A stretch of DNA of 64,000 bases. Source: Watersipora subatra. Lineage: Eukaryota > Bryozoa > Gymnolaemata > Cheilostomatida > Watersiporidae. The position numbers were made by a program, and so were the translations under genes. The notes below the pieces were generated by a model, which ran no database searches, had not been told where the DNA came from, and was given only the letters and a program-made list of their open reading frames with translations. Position 1 is the stretch's first letter. The number at the start of each line of letters is the position of its first letter. The stretch lies in contig NC_088711.1 in the NCBI RefSeq assembly GCF_963576615.1, positions 5,146,001 to 5,210,000 on the forward strand, in the 5' to 3' direction. Positions 49,505-62,250 of this stretch are shown here, in pieces.

Positions 49505-49720
49505 CATGACAAATATTTGCTAGAATTTCATGATATAAGTAAACAGTCTGGTGTATAGAGAGAGGTGATCATAAGTCGAGGTTTGACTGTACAGCAGATA
49601 ACTCGCAATAAATAGTAGCTTGACTCATTTACACTTAAACTTAGAGTGTAACTATAAGTTAAACATGTTGCATTCTAGGTCAGCCTTGCTGAGAGGTGTT
49701 CATGCAATTGAAAAACATAT
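49505..49720. repeat. Segment paralogous to 45715-45850 plus 46700-46800
   Basis: GGTGATCATAAGTCGAGGTT, AATAAATAGTAGC and GTTGCATTCTAGGTCAG have matches on either side of pogo-like copy 3. It acts as that element's empty site and lies just upstream of HDDC2 exon 1. Confidence 0.5.
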
Positions 49721-51524
49721 GTGGGAGTATAATCTAATCCTGTATTATTCCTCTTACCGACAGCATCAATGTAAACAAGGTACTAACAATTGTAGCTTAA
49801 CTATAATGTGCTGCATAGTCCGTGAAACAGACTGTGAAAAACAGGAAGTTGTGTAAAGATTTTATGCTGTACCCTTTGTTAATGTTAACCTGTTTAGCAT
49901 CTAGCATGAGAAAGCTTTTGTTATTCATGCAAAGTACAGCATGTTTGTACACTGTAAATATAGAGAGTTTAGTACAGCTCATTAAAATGCTTTGTGCGCC
50001 AAAAGGTTTTTAGGTCACGTTTCTGTTTTACACACAGAAGTTGTGATGACACCATAAAATGCATTAATAGACATAAATAGCTGCATATCATACTCCAACT
50101 GAAATCTTAAACAGCAGCAAAAGCAGCTAAACTTAAACAAAGCGGTGCTTGGTTGGCATCTTATACTCATAGTGAACCTAAGACCAATTAAAATAAAGAA
50201 ATGAGAAAGAGTAGAGGCAAATAGAACATGACTGTCAGCACATTGCATTTTCAGACAATATCAGAACTTATGCACTAGTTGTCAATAAGATGCATCTATT
50301 GATATTATCATTACATGTAGATTAGAAGTACAACCATGAATCAAGTGTTGTGATAGTAGGCAAAATAAATAGATAGACAAAAACATATTTCAAATGATTA
50401 AGCAGCTGGTATAAAGTTACTCCCTCAATCATAAGTCTTTTGTTGGTATTTGTACATATGGGGTTTTGACATGTCTGTAGATTATATAAAATGAGACAGG
50501 GGCTGGCCGGCCAGAGAATGGTATTTTTTAATCAAAAACTATGAGTAGTAGCAGTAGTAAATGGAACAGTAGCTTCCAGTGGTAACTGAAAGCAGTACTT
50601 CTATGTAATAATCGGCGTCCATACTCTAGCTGTTGCATTCTCGGAAACCACATGTCGTTTTACAAGTCGTCTGCAGACCGGTGGCCATAGTAACATATGT
50701 TTATATCATAGACAACAATAAATAACACGATTCACTAAAGATATTGGAGTACTAAACTAACCAAACTTCTAAAAGGTTTATGCATTCTTATGTGAGATCA
50801 TTGTAAAAACGCGTAGCTACTGTTATTGCCAAGATAACCGCTGATATACAAGCTGTATGCTTGTAATAATGATAGAAAAACTTGTATATACAGTACATGT
50901 GCCTACATATGTACTTAATCGTTATATGACCATCATAAAAAAGGTTATCGACACACCAGCTCTGAGGCTGCATAAACGCGATTCCAATCAATACGTGAAT
51001 GTTTTTAGCTACATGTACATGCCTGAGTAGAACATAGAAGAGTATAGACAATCGTGTAAACATTGTTTTATATTAAGCCTCACTTCTGGTGGCGGCGTAG
51101 GTTAAAAAAAGTTGCATACACTTGCATTGAGCTGAATTTTTCTTACACTTTTTGAAGCTTAGAACCAGTGCTAAAAATAAACAGTGGCTGGAAGACTTTT
51201 ATATTAATCTAAATTAACAAAGAAGTTTAAATTCTAATAATAATTAAAAAATTAATTACTATTCAAAAAACGGATTTTTTAAATTACTTGATATTTAATT
51301 AAATTGGAGTTTTTTTTAACATTTAGAAAACGAAAACTATTAATTAATGGGAATCAGAATCACTAACAAAATTAAGAATGGAAAAGTAGAATTGTTGTGG
51401 ATAAGTAACCCTAACTACTTTTTGAAGTGGGTTTTTTGGAAGGCGAAAGTTAGCGCCGCCACAGCTAACTAGCTATGACATCATTGTCTAAACTCTTATA
51501 ATAATAAACTCAGGTACATGTACA
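49721..51524. other. No gene seen; HDDC2 upstream region
   Basis: AT-rich sequence with short frames only. No domain, RNA gene or transposon ends recognised. Confidence 0.5.
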
Positions 51525-51907
51525 TCTATATATATATTTCTCAAAGTATGTCCATGTGTATGTCATATGTCTGTCTGCGTTCCGGCTATAGCTATTATTA
51601 GAATTGCCTAGCTGGGCAACAATGCTGACACAATGTCATTAGAGTACATTAGAAGCCTAGCAGCTTACTGCAATTTTCCATTGGCAATGTGCCAGGCTAA
51701 TAGCTTAAAAGTTACAGTTGTTTGACAAAGTTTTGAAACCTTTAGTTGCTTTCATTTTTCTCTTAATTTATTTCAACTACACATAACACTTCTCTCATGA
51801 TATGTAGTTTAAAAGTTAGAATGGTAAATGTTGTAATATGTTAAATACAAATCAATTTTCTGTCCAGATCTTTTTATTACCCGGGCAACGCTGGGTAGCA
51901 CAGCTAG
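51525..51907 (+). mobile_element. Short Helitron-like element (383 bp)
   Basis: Starts TCTATATATATATATTTCTC, ends CTAG, with the hairpin ACCCGGGCAACGCTGGGT 7 bp before it. Shares ends and the TAGTTTAAAAGTTAGAATGG block with 35996-37506. Confidence 0.62.
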
Positions 51908-52511
51908 CGTACGTACATATTTACATATGTAGACTGCGTTATCAACTTATCATCAGACTGAAGACGGTAAAAGGAGACGTAAATAATCCGTGAGACCTTA
52001 GGCTATATAAGTACAATTCCAATTACATATCGTCAGATGCTACTTGTGACGGTTAATACTTTTTATGCTCTAATAATACTACAAGTTGTAATAAGTGCGA
52101 CCTCAGCAGTTTAACTCTGATAAAAATGTTAAACCCTAGTTTTGTTTTAAAAGATCTGCAAGTCGCGCGTCATATTGTCCTAACGTGAAGCATCTCACGC
52201 TTCTTTTTATTTATACCTAATAGGTTTTGTCATCAATAATAACGCCAAATCGACAACCGTGTTGCCGAAAAGTATTAACCAATTCGCCTTGCTCAGAGAA
52301 ACACAACTCGAGCCAGACGCTTTTGGCAACTGACATTTGAGAAATTATGATACTCTAGTAACTCTACACCCACTCTACATACATGTACAGTACATGTTTT
52401 TTGTAATCTTCTCACGTTTTGAAGGCTTAGGCCTAGCATTAGCATGATATAACACAACAAAATTTAAAACTAAAGCAATGTATAACAGATCAGCAAAACT
52501 TGATATTTATG

Positions 52512-52561
52512 ATATCAATGATATACAGCCCTCCATGGTGGGGCTGTACATCATTGATGAT
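52512..52561. repeat. Perfect-looking hairpin around CCATGG
   Basis: ATCAATGATATACAGCCC pairs with GGGCTGTACATCATTGAT across a short loop. No U-tract or gene nearby explains it. Confidence 0.6.
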
Positions 52562-53522
52562 ATGTTTTTATCATAGCTTTGGACAAATTCTGTATCACTT
52601 TGTATTGTGTGCTATTATAAGCACCTTTCTGGTAGTTCTACATGTTACACAAACGGAACTAGAGTCAGGATTTGCTTGTCAATGTTATATTTGGTAAAAA
52701 TAATTCAAAGTTTTGTTTGCCCACAAAATGTGTCTTTGTTGACATAACTTCATTCTATACAGTAGAATACTGCAGCTGATATATAAGACATTTTTTGTAC
52801 TTGTTCTTGATTAATCATCAAATGAATTTACAACTTTCTAGAGTTCATGCACATGTAAAGTATATCCAAGCATGCAAATAGAACAAAGTACATTTAAAGC
52901 GTAAGTGGGAAATGGATAGACAAATCTGCAGCTTTCAAAGACATTTATTACTGCTAATCCAACAGTATTATAGCTACTAACCTGCTCCATATGAGTTATA
53001 GCATTACATTGTTTAAAGGTTACAGAAAGCAGCTCAGCTGTATCCACTCAACATTCGAGTGCTGGTTCATTGAACCAAAACTATTAATTTCAGTGGTACT
53101 AACCATCTAATTAAATGAACATTTTTTGCTTTATTAATTCAGTTATATGCTCATGTTGTTCCTTTTTTGACAATTTAATATATTATGTGTTTTTGTGAGT
53201 TACTTAATTGTTGGTTTGTAGCTTCTAAATTTCTTTATCTGTAAAAGTTAACTTCTCACAAAATCTGATCAGACTATGGCGATTTATAACTCATCCATCT
53301 TTAAAAATTTGTTGAATAAAGAACAAGGAAAATTAGTTTCAAAACATGCTTAAGGATAGGCTAAAAGCTCTGATGGATATTTTTCAACAAAAGGAAAACA
53401 GAAATACAATTATTCAGCCTAATGTCAGACTTTCTATACCTTTATATAGCAATAACAAATAGACCAGGGTTGCATTATCAAGGCATGCTATGTATTACAA
53501 ATCAACAAGAATAAAAGTGCTT

Positions 53523-53645
53523 GGTACTGAATTTGGTACTGAATTTGGTACTGAATTTGGTACTGAATTTGGTACTGAATTTGGTATTGAATTTGGTACT
53601 GAATTTGGTACTGAATTTGGTACTGAATTTGGTACTGAATTTGGT
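53523..53645. repeat. 12-bp tandem repeat, ~10 copies
   Basis: GGTACTGAATTT repeated with one variant copy (GGTATTGAATTT). It gives open frames on both strands (TEFG / YQIQ) but no gene context. Confidence 0.9.
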
Positions 53646-54698
53646 ACAGCATCTCAAGATTTGTTGAAGAAGTTTGCAAAGTTGTTTTTTAATGGTTTTT
53701 ATTGTAAGATGGCCATCTTTGCATATTGTGAGGATACATGTAGTGCATAATTTGTTTAGTATTAAAGCTTCTAAAGGGATGTCTCTGTTTTGGCTGACTA
53801 GTATGAGGGGTTTGTAAAACTGCTACATGCAAGTACAAAAAACTTTGCTCATTTCAACTGTCTCTACCGCTATAGGAAAACCAATTTAGAATTCTTAAAA
53901 GCAGCGGTTACAGTCACCGGTATACATCGCCTATTTGTCTCTAGTTACCGGTTCACTACTCCCTCTTCATCTGACAACTTACAAACTTAAGTGCTAGCAA
54001 CCGGAAAGCTTTGTATTGACTACAAGTCTACTATAATTTTCAGTGTGAAATTCAATTTGCGATTACTTCTCTTTTTGACGAAGCGCTAAGCAGTAAACTC
54101 AACTTGACAATTGCTGTTAAACTTGTAAATTTAACTCAAATATTTAGAAAAATTTTGGTTATATTTATTCAGCACAGAACACTTTTTGATGAACTTGTAT
54201 TTAGCATAGTATTCTTATTATACAATGATTTATGTGTTATGTCACATCTTATATAATTTATGAAAGCTGTCAAAAGTGAGAGCAAGAAGAAGAATATCAC
54301 TGGTAGCACTGGTATTGTCTACTATCCTTTCTTGTAAAATTGTATTTTGCAAGCTGAGCCATAACTTCAGAGTATGTAAAAGTTTTAATATTTTTAACAA
54401 TTTGAAAAGTGTCACGAAGAGGTCCTTTTCTGGAGTGTTATAGCTTTGCCAGATGGCCCGGAAATGATTGCAGTTGTGCTCTCCTGCGTAAGTGGCGACC
54501 TTGCGTGAGTTAAACTACCGACGAATCGACATTATTTTAAGCGGGCCAGCAGTAAAGCAGCGGTATTCGTAATCGTTCGTAAATGCAACCCGAGTGTCGT
54601 TGAAGCGCAGTGTGTAGTGTGCAGGTTAAAGCTTGCTAAGCATGATCTCAAACTTCACGTAGCATACTCTTGCTAATTGCTGGACTTGGCTTAGCTCG

Positions 54699-56651
54699 AT
54701 GATGTTTGCCGGCGCAAAAGTTACTTTGTTTTCTATTCAACGAGTCATTGGTGTGACTGTTGGCAATATATCTAGACAATTTACAGCATCTGCTACAACT
54801 TTTTGTGAGAATGAATCACATACCGACATAGAGCCCGAAACTAGAGGTTTTTTAAAAGCTCAAAAAACTTTACGTGCAATACTTGACAGTGAAACGCCAT
54901 CACCGCAGGTTCGAATGAATATATATTTAATATAAAAAAATGTATTTTCGTAAACGCTCTACTTGAAATTGTCAAGTAATAATCATGGGTGACACATAGG
55001 GTGACAAATCTTAGACTCTAAATCTTAGACAAATCTTAGTCTCAAAATCTTAGAGTAGAAATATAATGGCATAACAGTTTAATGTGCTTTTGTTGTACAC
55101 CTGGGTTCGTAGTTATAATAATAATAGTAAATGTGAATCCTTCGTGCACTCACATGGAGCTTTATCGCCAAGTTGCTCCAACAATAAAGCATATTATAAG
55201 GTTTACAAGTTTGAAACTATATATAGATTTACATTTTAGGAGTTTTAAATTATGTGAACTGTAAAAGGCATGCCAATTGCCTAATATGTTCTAAGATCTT
55301 TTTAAAGCCACGCCTTTAGTCTTTTAAAAAGAAGAAAACTAGACTTAACTTTTTTAATTTGAAGACTGAACAGTAATATGTGCTTTGTTTACATACTTGA
55401 TGATCTGTAACAGCAAACTAGATTGCTAAGTATTATTAGCTCATAAAAAGAAAGCCCTATACGTACGTCGTTTTCATTTTAGACTTATATAATATATAAA
55501 ACAAGTACACTAATTAATTTTTGTGCGACCCGGTACTGATTGATCCACGAACGGGTACCGGTCCGTGCCCGGTGGTTGGGGACCACTCTCTTAGATGGTT
55601 TCAGGCTAGCTTAAATCAGACCTATCACAATGATTTTGTTGTCTGCCAAAAAGCAAACAACCTGTTGTTATGCCAAAAATTCTCAACACGTGAATGTATT
55701 GACGTACCCATATCAGTTTAAGACAGTGAAATAGCCTTTAGAGAAAATTGTTTACTATGATTGTTCACTTGCTATGTTGCTACAAAAAAGGGTACTTGCT
55801 TTATCTTTTATAAGTTTATTTATTCAGCCGAGGGTGTTTCTTGCTATAAATTGTTACCTCCTGCTATTTGAGACATATTGCTATTGTGATTATAATCAGT
55901 GAAAGTGGTTGGGCAGAAAAGGCCTTCTGAAGAATGACTAAAGTATTGTTGTACGCCAAACCAGATAGTGTTGGTAACTTTGCTGAATCTCATAAAGCTG
56001 ATCTGGCTGGTGTACCATTTGGCTAAGGCTTAATGTTAGGCAAGTATCATATGGTTCTTTGTTGGTATTACATCTGTTCTTAATCAAACTTATTTTATAA
56101 TTTAGCATGTCGCAAGCCCTCCCAGAGAAGCAAAGAGTTTTGCGGAATTATTTAAGCAAAGTCCAATGGTGAAGTTAGGTAACTTTTCAAATCAGACCGT
56201 GATTGGAAAGATTGTAGCGCGTGTAGACAATGAACTATACATCGACTATGGAGGAAAGTTTGACTGTGTTTGCCGAGTGCCGCAGCCGAAGAGCGCAAAG
56301 TGGTCAAATTCTTCCAGGTATAGGCATTACATGCCAAGTTAATGAATTCTGTGACTTGGTGCGTGACGTGATTGACTTGTGACTTGAAAATGTATTCTTG
56401 GTCCAGATGAACTTTATGAGTGTCCTTGATAATTATTACTTATGGCTTTCCTGTGTCTTCGTTGCATGTATTAGCTAAAGCTTGTTTGGCATTGCAGGGA
56501 GGATGTGTACAAAGTTGGTTCAAATGTGGTGATTAAGGTGAGAGATCATGAAATGGCAGCAAGGTTCATGGGTTATGACACCGATCTGACTCTTCTTGAA
56601 GCCGATGCACAACTAGTTGGGATAGCATTTGGGGAAAAAGACAGTGCTTAA
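54699..56651 (+). CDS. MRPS28: Small-subunit mitochondrial ribosomal protein bS1m
   Basis: Three exons: 54699-54908, 56106-56317, 56498-56651; 191 residues against 187 in human. Exon 1 gives a basic, Ser/Thr-rich N-terminus expected of a mitochondrial import signal. Exon 2 holds SFAELFKQSPMVKLG and VIGKIVARVDNELYIDYGGK, then FDCVCRVP. Exon 3 holds VVIKVRDHEMAARFMGYDTD and LLEADAQLVGI. This is the S1-like/OB fold signature of MRPS28, which sits on the mitochondrial small subunit. Acceptors (ATAATTTAG, GCATTGCAG) and the second donor (GTATAG) are good. The first donor, CAG-GTTCGA, is weak but is the only one that keeps the frame. Either Met of the initial MM may start. It appears intact and single-copy. 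Confidence 0.93.
55526..55590. repeat. hAT-like terminal fragment in MRPS28 intron 1
   Basis: GACCCGGTACTGATTGATCC then CCGGTGGTTGGGGACCACT resembles the GC-rich ends of hAT elements (reading GTGGTCCCCAACC inverted). No partner end found. Confidence 0.4.
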
Positions 56652-58600
56652 AAGACCTGGTTTGCTTTAAGGCAGACACAGTCCTTATTTGGTACAGTCT
56701 AGGTGACAATACGAAGGTAGTTCTTGGGTATTCATGATGGAAAACATTTGACTAAGACTTGCAGTTTGGTCAAACCGATGTAATCCTTTGATGGTGTTGC
56801 TGTGTCATAGTTCATCAGCTTAACCATCACTGTATATAACCATCGCTGTATGCTGTTTGACCTATTGACAATTATGGAATTGTGTTTTCACATATCCTCA
56901 TGAATCTATCGGGCATTTGATAGCATACAGGTCTTGTACTGGTGGTGCAAATTTTGTTTTACCTGTGGCCTATTTGAGGTAGAGCATTCTAGAGTAACAT
57001 CCAATCTCATTTTAGTATATGGCAATCTATTTATGACCATGAATAGTAGAATAATACCATTAATTCTGCTCGAATAATAGAGAAAAAAAGCAGCTGTGTG
57101 TTTGTATTGCAAGTTTCAAGGGTACGTTTGTAGCTAGAAAATCTCTTTTTAGCTACAAACAATTTGGCTAAACTAGTTTACTAATCATCATAGCTAAGCA
57201 CCATGCTAGTTAGTGTTAGGATATCACATATATAGGTTAAGAATATAATGATTTTTCCAACTACTTACAAAATTTTTGTAATATATAACGATGCTTTCAA
57301 CTGCAAAGTGGTATATAACTATATGTACATATTTTTGGAATTGTTCTCTTTATATTGTTGTATTAACTACATACATTGTTGTCTAACCCACACAACCTAT
57401 TGACTTCACTCTAGTTAAATGCATGTTCTTGCAAGTCAGAATGGCATGTTTTTTGTACTTACTCATTTTATTCAAATGAAACTTTCCATTTTGAATATCT
57501 GTGTTTACAGCCACGCCGGCTATTATACCAATTAAGGATTTCCATACTTAGCATTTGTTAAGGTCTTTTAAACTCTTTTACTTATCATGAATATTTAGGA
57601 ACAGCTTCTACTTAGTAAATGTCATTATAATTGTTGTCTATACGTAATTACGCGGAGAAAGTGCTTTTGTATTTTCTGGAAAAAACATTTGAACAAAGAC
57701 TTGGCTCATATTTTCAAACGAGTTGAAGGGCAGTTATTGTCCAAACAAGGTGGGAAACCACATTAATTAGCATTCACCCATTCCATAAAAATGGTTAAAG
57801 TTACTTCTTGAACAGAATGTATACAAATATACTAAATAAATCACCTCATTTATAAATCTTACATTAGCGTATATAGCAGAACCTTATTTTATTATTTTAC
57901 AATGAGTAAACTAATACTTGATACAGTTAATACATAACGTATCATTGACCTGTCGGTAGGTTGCTTTGGTACCAGCGAATTTTAAATGCAAATATTTGCC
58001 TGCCGTTAAATGTTACACTTACATTATTTAAAAACTTACATAATAGGCTGTGGGCGAGCAGGCAAAAGAGCTCTAGATATGATGTTCCGTTAGCACCCCC
58101 TTTCAGTGGCAATTTCTGCAGTGATTTAGACTGATTTTGGTATGGAGACTTCAAAACTGAAGAGTTGCTGTAGCTGTCATTCTCACTTCTATGAAAAGAT
58201 TCTTAAAAAATATTTTTTAGGATTTATCTCTCCTGTAAATATGATTCTTTCCATAGAAGGATCAGATTTAAAACTTTTTAATTATTTTACAGTGATTTAG
58301 GATGTCAGTGGTAAAGTCAAAATTCATGTTCTATCTATTTTCTAACATTCCATATCCTACGATTATTACATGTAAACTATATACTCATGTGTATCATACA
58401 TGTATATGGTTTAATAGCTTTATTTTACAAAAAAATTCAAAACATGATAATTATGCTTTATAACCTGACACTGATAAATCATAGAAAATAATAAGAACAC
58501 TGCAAGCACTGTGAACATGGTGGTTATTATTAGTAGTATTATACATGTAAGTAGCTAATATCAAGTCTTACAAAACGAGCTGGGATATTTCAAAATATCT
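56652..58600. other. No gene seen downstream of MRPS28
   Basis: AT-rich; short frames on both strands without recognisable motifs. MRPS28 3' UTR must lie in the first part, but no close AATAAA was noted. Confidence 0.5.
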
Positions 58601-58619
58601 CATATCCCAACTATTTGTT

Positions 58620-61600
58620 CAATATGTTGAGTTCTTAGTCATTGTCTTCACCATCCGCATCCTCTTCCACTGCTGCTCCAGTTTTATTTCAGTGCATGCA
58701 TGGCAAAGCTCTGTGTAACGCAGCTTTGCCATGGTACCGGCACATCAGTTCCCTCGGCAGTTGGATTTTTGACACTCGCATAGAACTGCTTGTATAATAT
58801 CAGGTGGGGCAATGATTCTGGTACGACACTTTACTGCACACTCATCATTTTTTACCTAGTATCCACCCATGTAAAGAAGGAAATGGTGCAGTGGCAAGTT
58901 GTGTTGTTGCCTTTTTCCATATACAGTACATGTAAGTAGCCGCTACACAATTGGCACCATGCACATGTTATTTCAAAGGTTAAAGGCAGGGAGGGACTGA
59001 CTTGCCCTAGACCTGCACACAAAAATCCTGTACCTTAGTCATTTGAAGTTCGTGTCATTTTCCTGGGTGCTATCTTCTTGGCCATAGAGTCTGCGTGTGT
59101 AAGTCTCACAGAGAGAATAAAGTTGCTCCGAAACTTAAATGATTCTCAGAGTCCTTTCATTGCCTGCTGAAGGTCGAGTTCTGTTTGGATGAGTTTCTTA
59201 TGACTCTTTTTCCCTTTGCCTGCAAAGGATAAACTGCATCACTACCAAAGAAACTGCAAACCTATGAGATTTTCACATTGGTAGATTATCTCCGAGCTTA
59301 GTAGCCATTGCACTGACATCTAATAGCCCCTTCTCGTCTCTCTGTCAAATAAGAAAAACAGTCAGCAATTAATATTCTTATCAAGGGAAAGTGCCATGAT
59401 AGCGATGCTTATGTCAAAAGATTCGATCACCACCTGTGAATAGTCATTAGCAGCATGAGATGCATGTAGCACGAGACAGGATCTGCCTCCTGTTAATCGC
59501 AAGCCAAAGTAGGCGGCTCCATAGTAGTGGGTTGAGCATAAGGGTTAATATCAAGCCGGTAGCATGATCTTGTTGTTGCAGTCTAGATTATCAGAGTATC
59601 ATGCTTGGTTGTATTGTAGTCTCCCAGTGTAAAACGATGAATGCAAAGATCACTTATTTGTTGCTTCTAGACTTTACAGAGGCTCTTCAGTTTGATATCT
59701 TCACAGCTTTATTACTAAAATGAAGATTGCTTTGTAGTTTCTTATCACCTTTTGCTTGACTACTCCCCTTGATTCTATTCTTGCAATAGCTGTCTATCAC
59801 AAAATCCACGCAAGCAGCCTTTTACTTCTTAGCATGAGCAATAAGCACATCAAGAATGATATCAGCAAGTTGAACGAATGGCACTGGTAGGCAGAGCTTG
59901 AATAAGCGCCATGGCATCCATAAGGATGACCCTCACATCTTCAATAGCTTGAGGTCACTGCATTCACGGTAGTTTGATCATGTCTGCCATAGATATGAAC
60001 CAGTCCTTTGAGAAGGCTTCTAACTCGGCCTGCTTTTGGGAACCTGGGCTGTAATATCCAAAAACTACAGTTAATGGCACAGCTCTCTGCTTGTCCCTTT
60101 ACATGAAAAGTTCCAAGACACTGTAGGTAAGTAGTGAACAATCTTAATTCTGTCGAGGCACGATGAACCAAAATTTTCACCGCTTAAACAGTTGTGTATC
60201 GAGCATGACGCAGATATACTCGTCTTAACACTTGTTATGAAAGGCCATCTATAAAGCAATCGCATCTTGATCAAAGTGCTATAAAGTACGCATTCTTTCT
60301 GTTTGATGGCAGCAGCATTCAATCCATCTGCATATGTAGGCAGGCGCACCCGCTCACAAAATTAGCAAGTTGTTTACCCGAAACCAGTGTCTGAAGTGGT
60401 GAGAGATTCTTGGGGGTACTCTCTGTCATGCCAGGAGGGTAGTGTCCAGGGCCGTTGGCCCTGCTTGCCGCTCACAGGGTGAGTCTGAAAAGGGCGCTGC
60501 ACCCTCTCAGTAGAGGGGGGTCCGGGGGTACTCCCCGGAAATTTTTTTAGCATGAATGCCCCTAAATTATGCTGAATTCCATAACTTAAAACCCTGTGTT
60601 GTGTTCAGTAAGAAATTAAAAGTGGGCTTAGCTGCACAACCTGTGTGCTCTATCACTATGGAGACTTCAGGTTGTGATGTAAGTCAAAAGACCCTATGGA
60701 CAGTCTACACAGACCCCAGACACAAGACAGTCCCATTTCCAAGCCACCATGAATATTATTACATGATAAGCTCAGTCACTCACTATTTTTTTAAATACAG
60801 ACTATAAATTCATGACAGTCACTAATTCTTACTCACCTTTAAAGAAGTTATCTATTGGCCCATGCTGTTTCATTATGAATTGAAAGAAACAAAAAAACTA
60901 GTATAATAAGCAAGAATTTATTCAAAACTACCATCCAAAACACAAAAGAAGAATCCAAGCAATGATTAATCTTAAGCTATTCGAGGGTTCCACAGGGCGG
61001 CTGACACAGGGTCCCGTCGATTGTATCGGTTGATAGAAAACTGATCGGTTCTCAGGTTTTTAACAAAACAATCTAGTTGATCCGCTATAATAGCAAAAAA
61101 ATGACTGAAGAAATTAAAGATTAGTAGCGTGATTCTCTCGTCCCAAAAACGCGCACTGTTTTCGCGGTAATGAACTCGAGCTAATATAAGTTCGGAAAGA
61201 AAAGGAAAAAAATGTTGTGTGAATATTTCACTTCATTCCGGTTTTACCGCATTTAATAAGATATGGGCAACCTAATAGGAGGGGGTACGCGTCCTAGGGA
61301 GTACTCCCACTAATTCTTCTTAGGGGTACGCCGTACCCCCCCCCCCTCCCCCCATTTCGAACACTGCCCGAAACCATGCTTGAGAGGAGTTTTAAACAGT
61401 TGTGGGGGACATAGTTGCTTGTAGGGAGATATGATGCCAATCATTAGTACCGTACCAATACAAGTTCCTCTGCAAAACAATACCAGTCACTGCTTATCAA
61501 TTACTTAATTATAGCCGAAGCAACTGAAGAAATCAAATCATAAAATTATTTACGGGATAAATGGACATACCAGCAGACACAGTTTTGGCCACATGAAGGA

Positions 61601-62250
61601 CAGCTTTGCCAGTACATGTAGTTGATTCGTGTGAGTAGTACCGCACCTTTTCACTAATCATGCATATATGTTCAAATATAGGTCTTGATGCATATAAGTG
61701 GACAGCAGAATTGGATCTTGTGATTTTCTTTGGTGGTTCATCTTCATCTCGACAAGGTGTATCATGAGCAGCAGGTTTCCGACTGTCTTCATGTGGCTAA
61801 ATGATTGCCAGGACAACATTGACTGAGAAAATCACTATCACTTAATTAGCTTAAACCAGTAAACTAGAGTGAATACATGCATGATTGGTCCATTTGATAA
61901 ACAAGGGCAAGACTAATGGTTAATGCCTGGCTGGATTGGAGTTTAATTATTTTTTAAACTGAATACAAGCATCTTTATCAGTAGTCACCACTACTGTTTT
62001 GTACAGATTACAATGTCAGCATTCCTTCCATCTTAATAATGATTATTAATTATGTGTAATTAAATTACATAATAATTATTTTATAGAATAATTATAAGTC
62101 ATCTCACCTTAAATGTTTGAGTAGTAAAGTATTTTAAGTCTAAAAAAAATACTCACCTCACTGTGTTTTTTCCTAGCAAGCTCAATCTTGCTGTTGTTAG
62201 TCAGTCTCTCACTAACAAAAGCAGCAACATTGAGCTTGCTGTTATTAGTC
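58620..62250 (-). pseudogene. Decayed multi-exon gene of an invertebrate repeat-associated family
   Basis: N-terminal exons look clean. About 62240-62157 reads SKIELARKKHSE before GTGAGT, and 61796-61571 (PPKKITRSNSAVHLYASRPI) lies between CATTTAG and GTATGTCC. After a hAT insertion, fragments follow in order: LPTYADGLN (60340), MDAMALIQALP (59920), FVDFVIDSYCKNRIKGSSQ (about 59800), SHAANDYSQVVIESFDISIA (59450), FAGKGKK-like (about 59220), and AVLCECQKSNC (58780) with LRYTELCHACT (58710). These match a family of large invertebrate proteins with 'DGMALIQ', 'DxYxxxSIK', 'HAxHAxxxxxxVVIxSxDTDV', 'GCDSxSxFxGKGK' and a Cys-rich end, usually found in many copies. Stops and frameshifts throughout the 3' half. 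The biochemical function is unknown. Confidence 0.55.
60385..61366. mobile_element. hAT-like insertion (982 bp) with 8-bp target duplication
   Basis: CAGTGTCTGAAGTGG at the left pairs with inverted CAGTGTTCGAAATGG at the right; CCCGAAAC flanks both sides (60377-60384, 61367-61374). The interior is GC-richer near both ends, with GGGGGTACTC motifs and a C-tract near the right end. No transposase frame. It splits the decayed gene at 58.6-62.25 kb. Confidence 0.8.

Noticed and set aside
53490-53750. Plus-strand TEFG-repeat protein and its minus-strand YQIQ counterpart
   Set aside because: Both strands are open only because of a 12-bp tandem repeat; no gene context.
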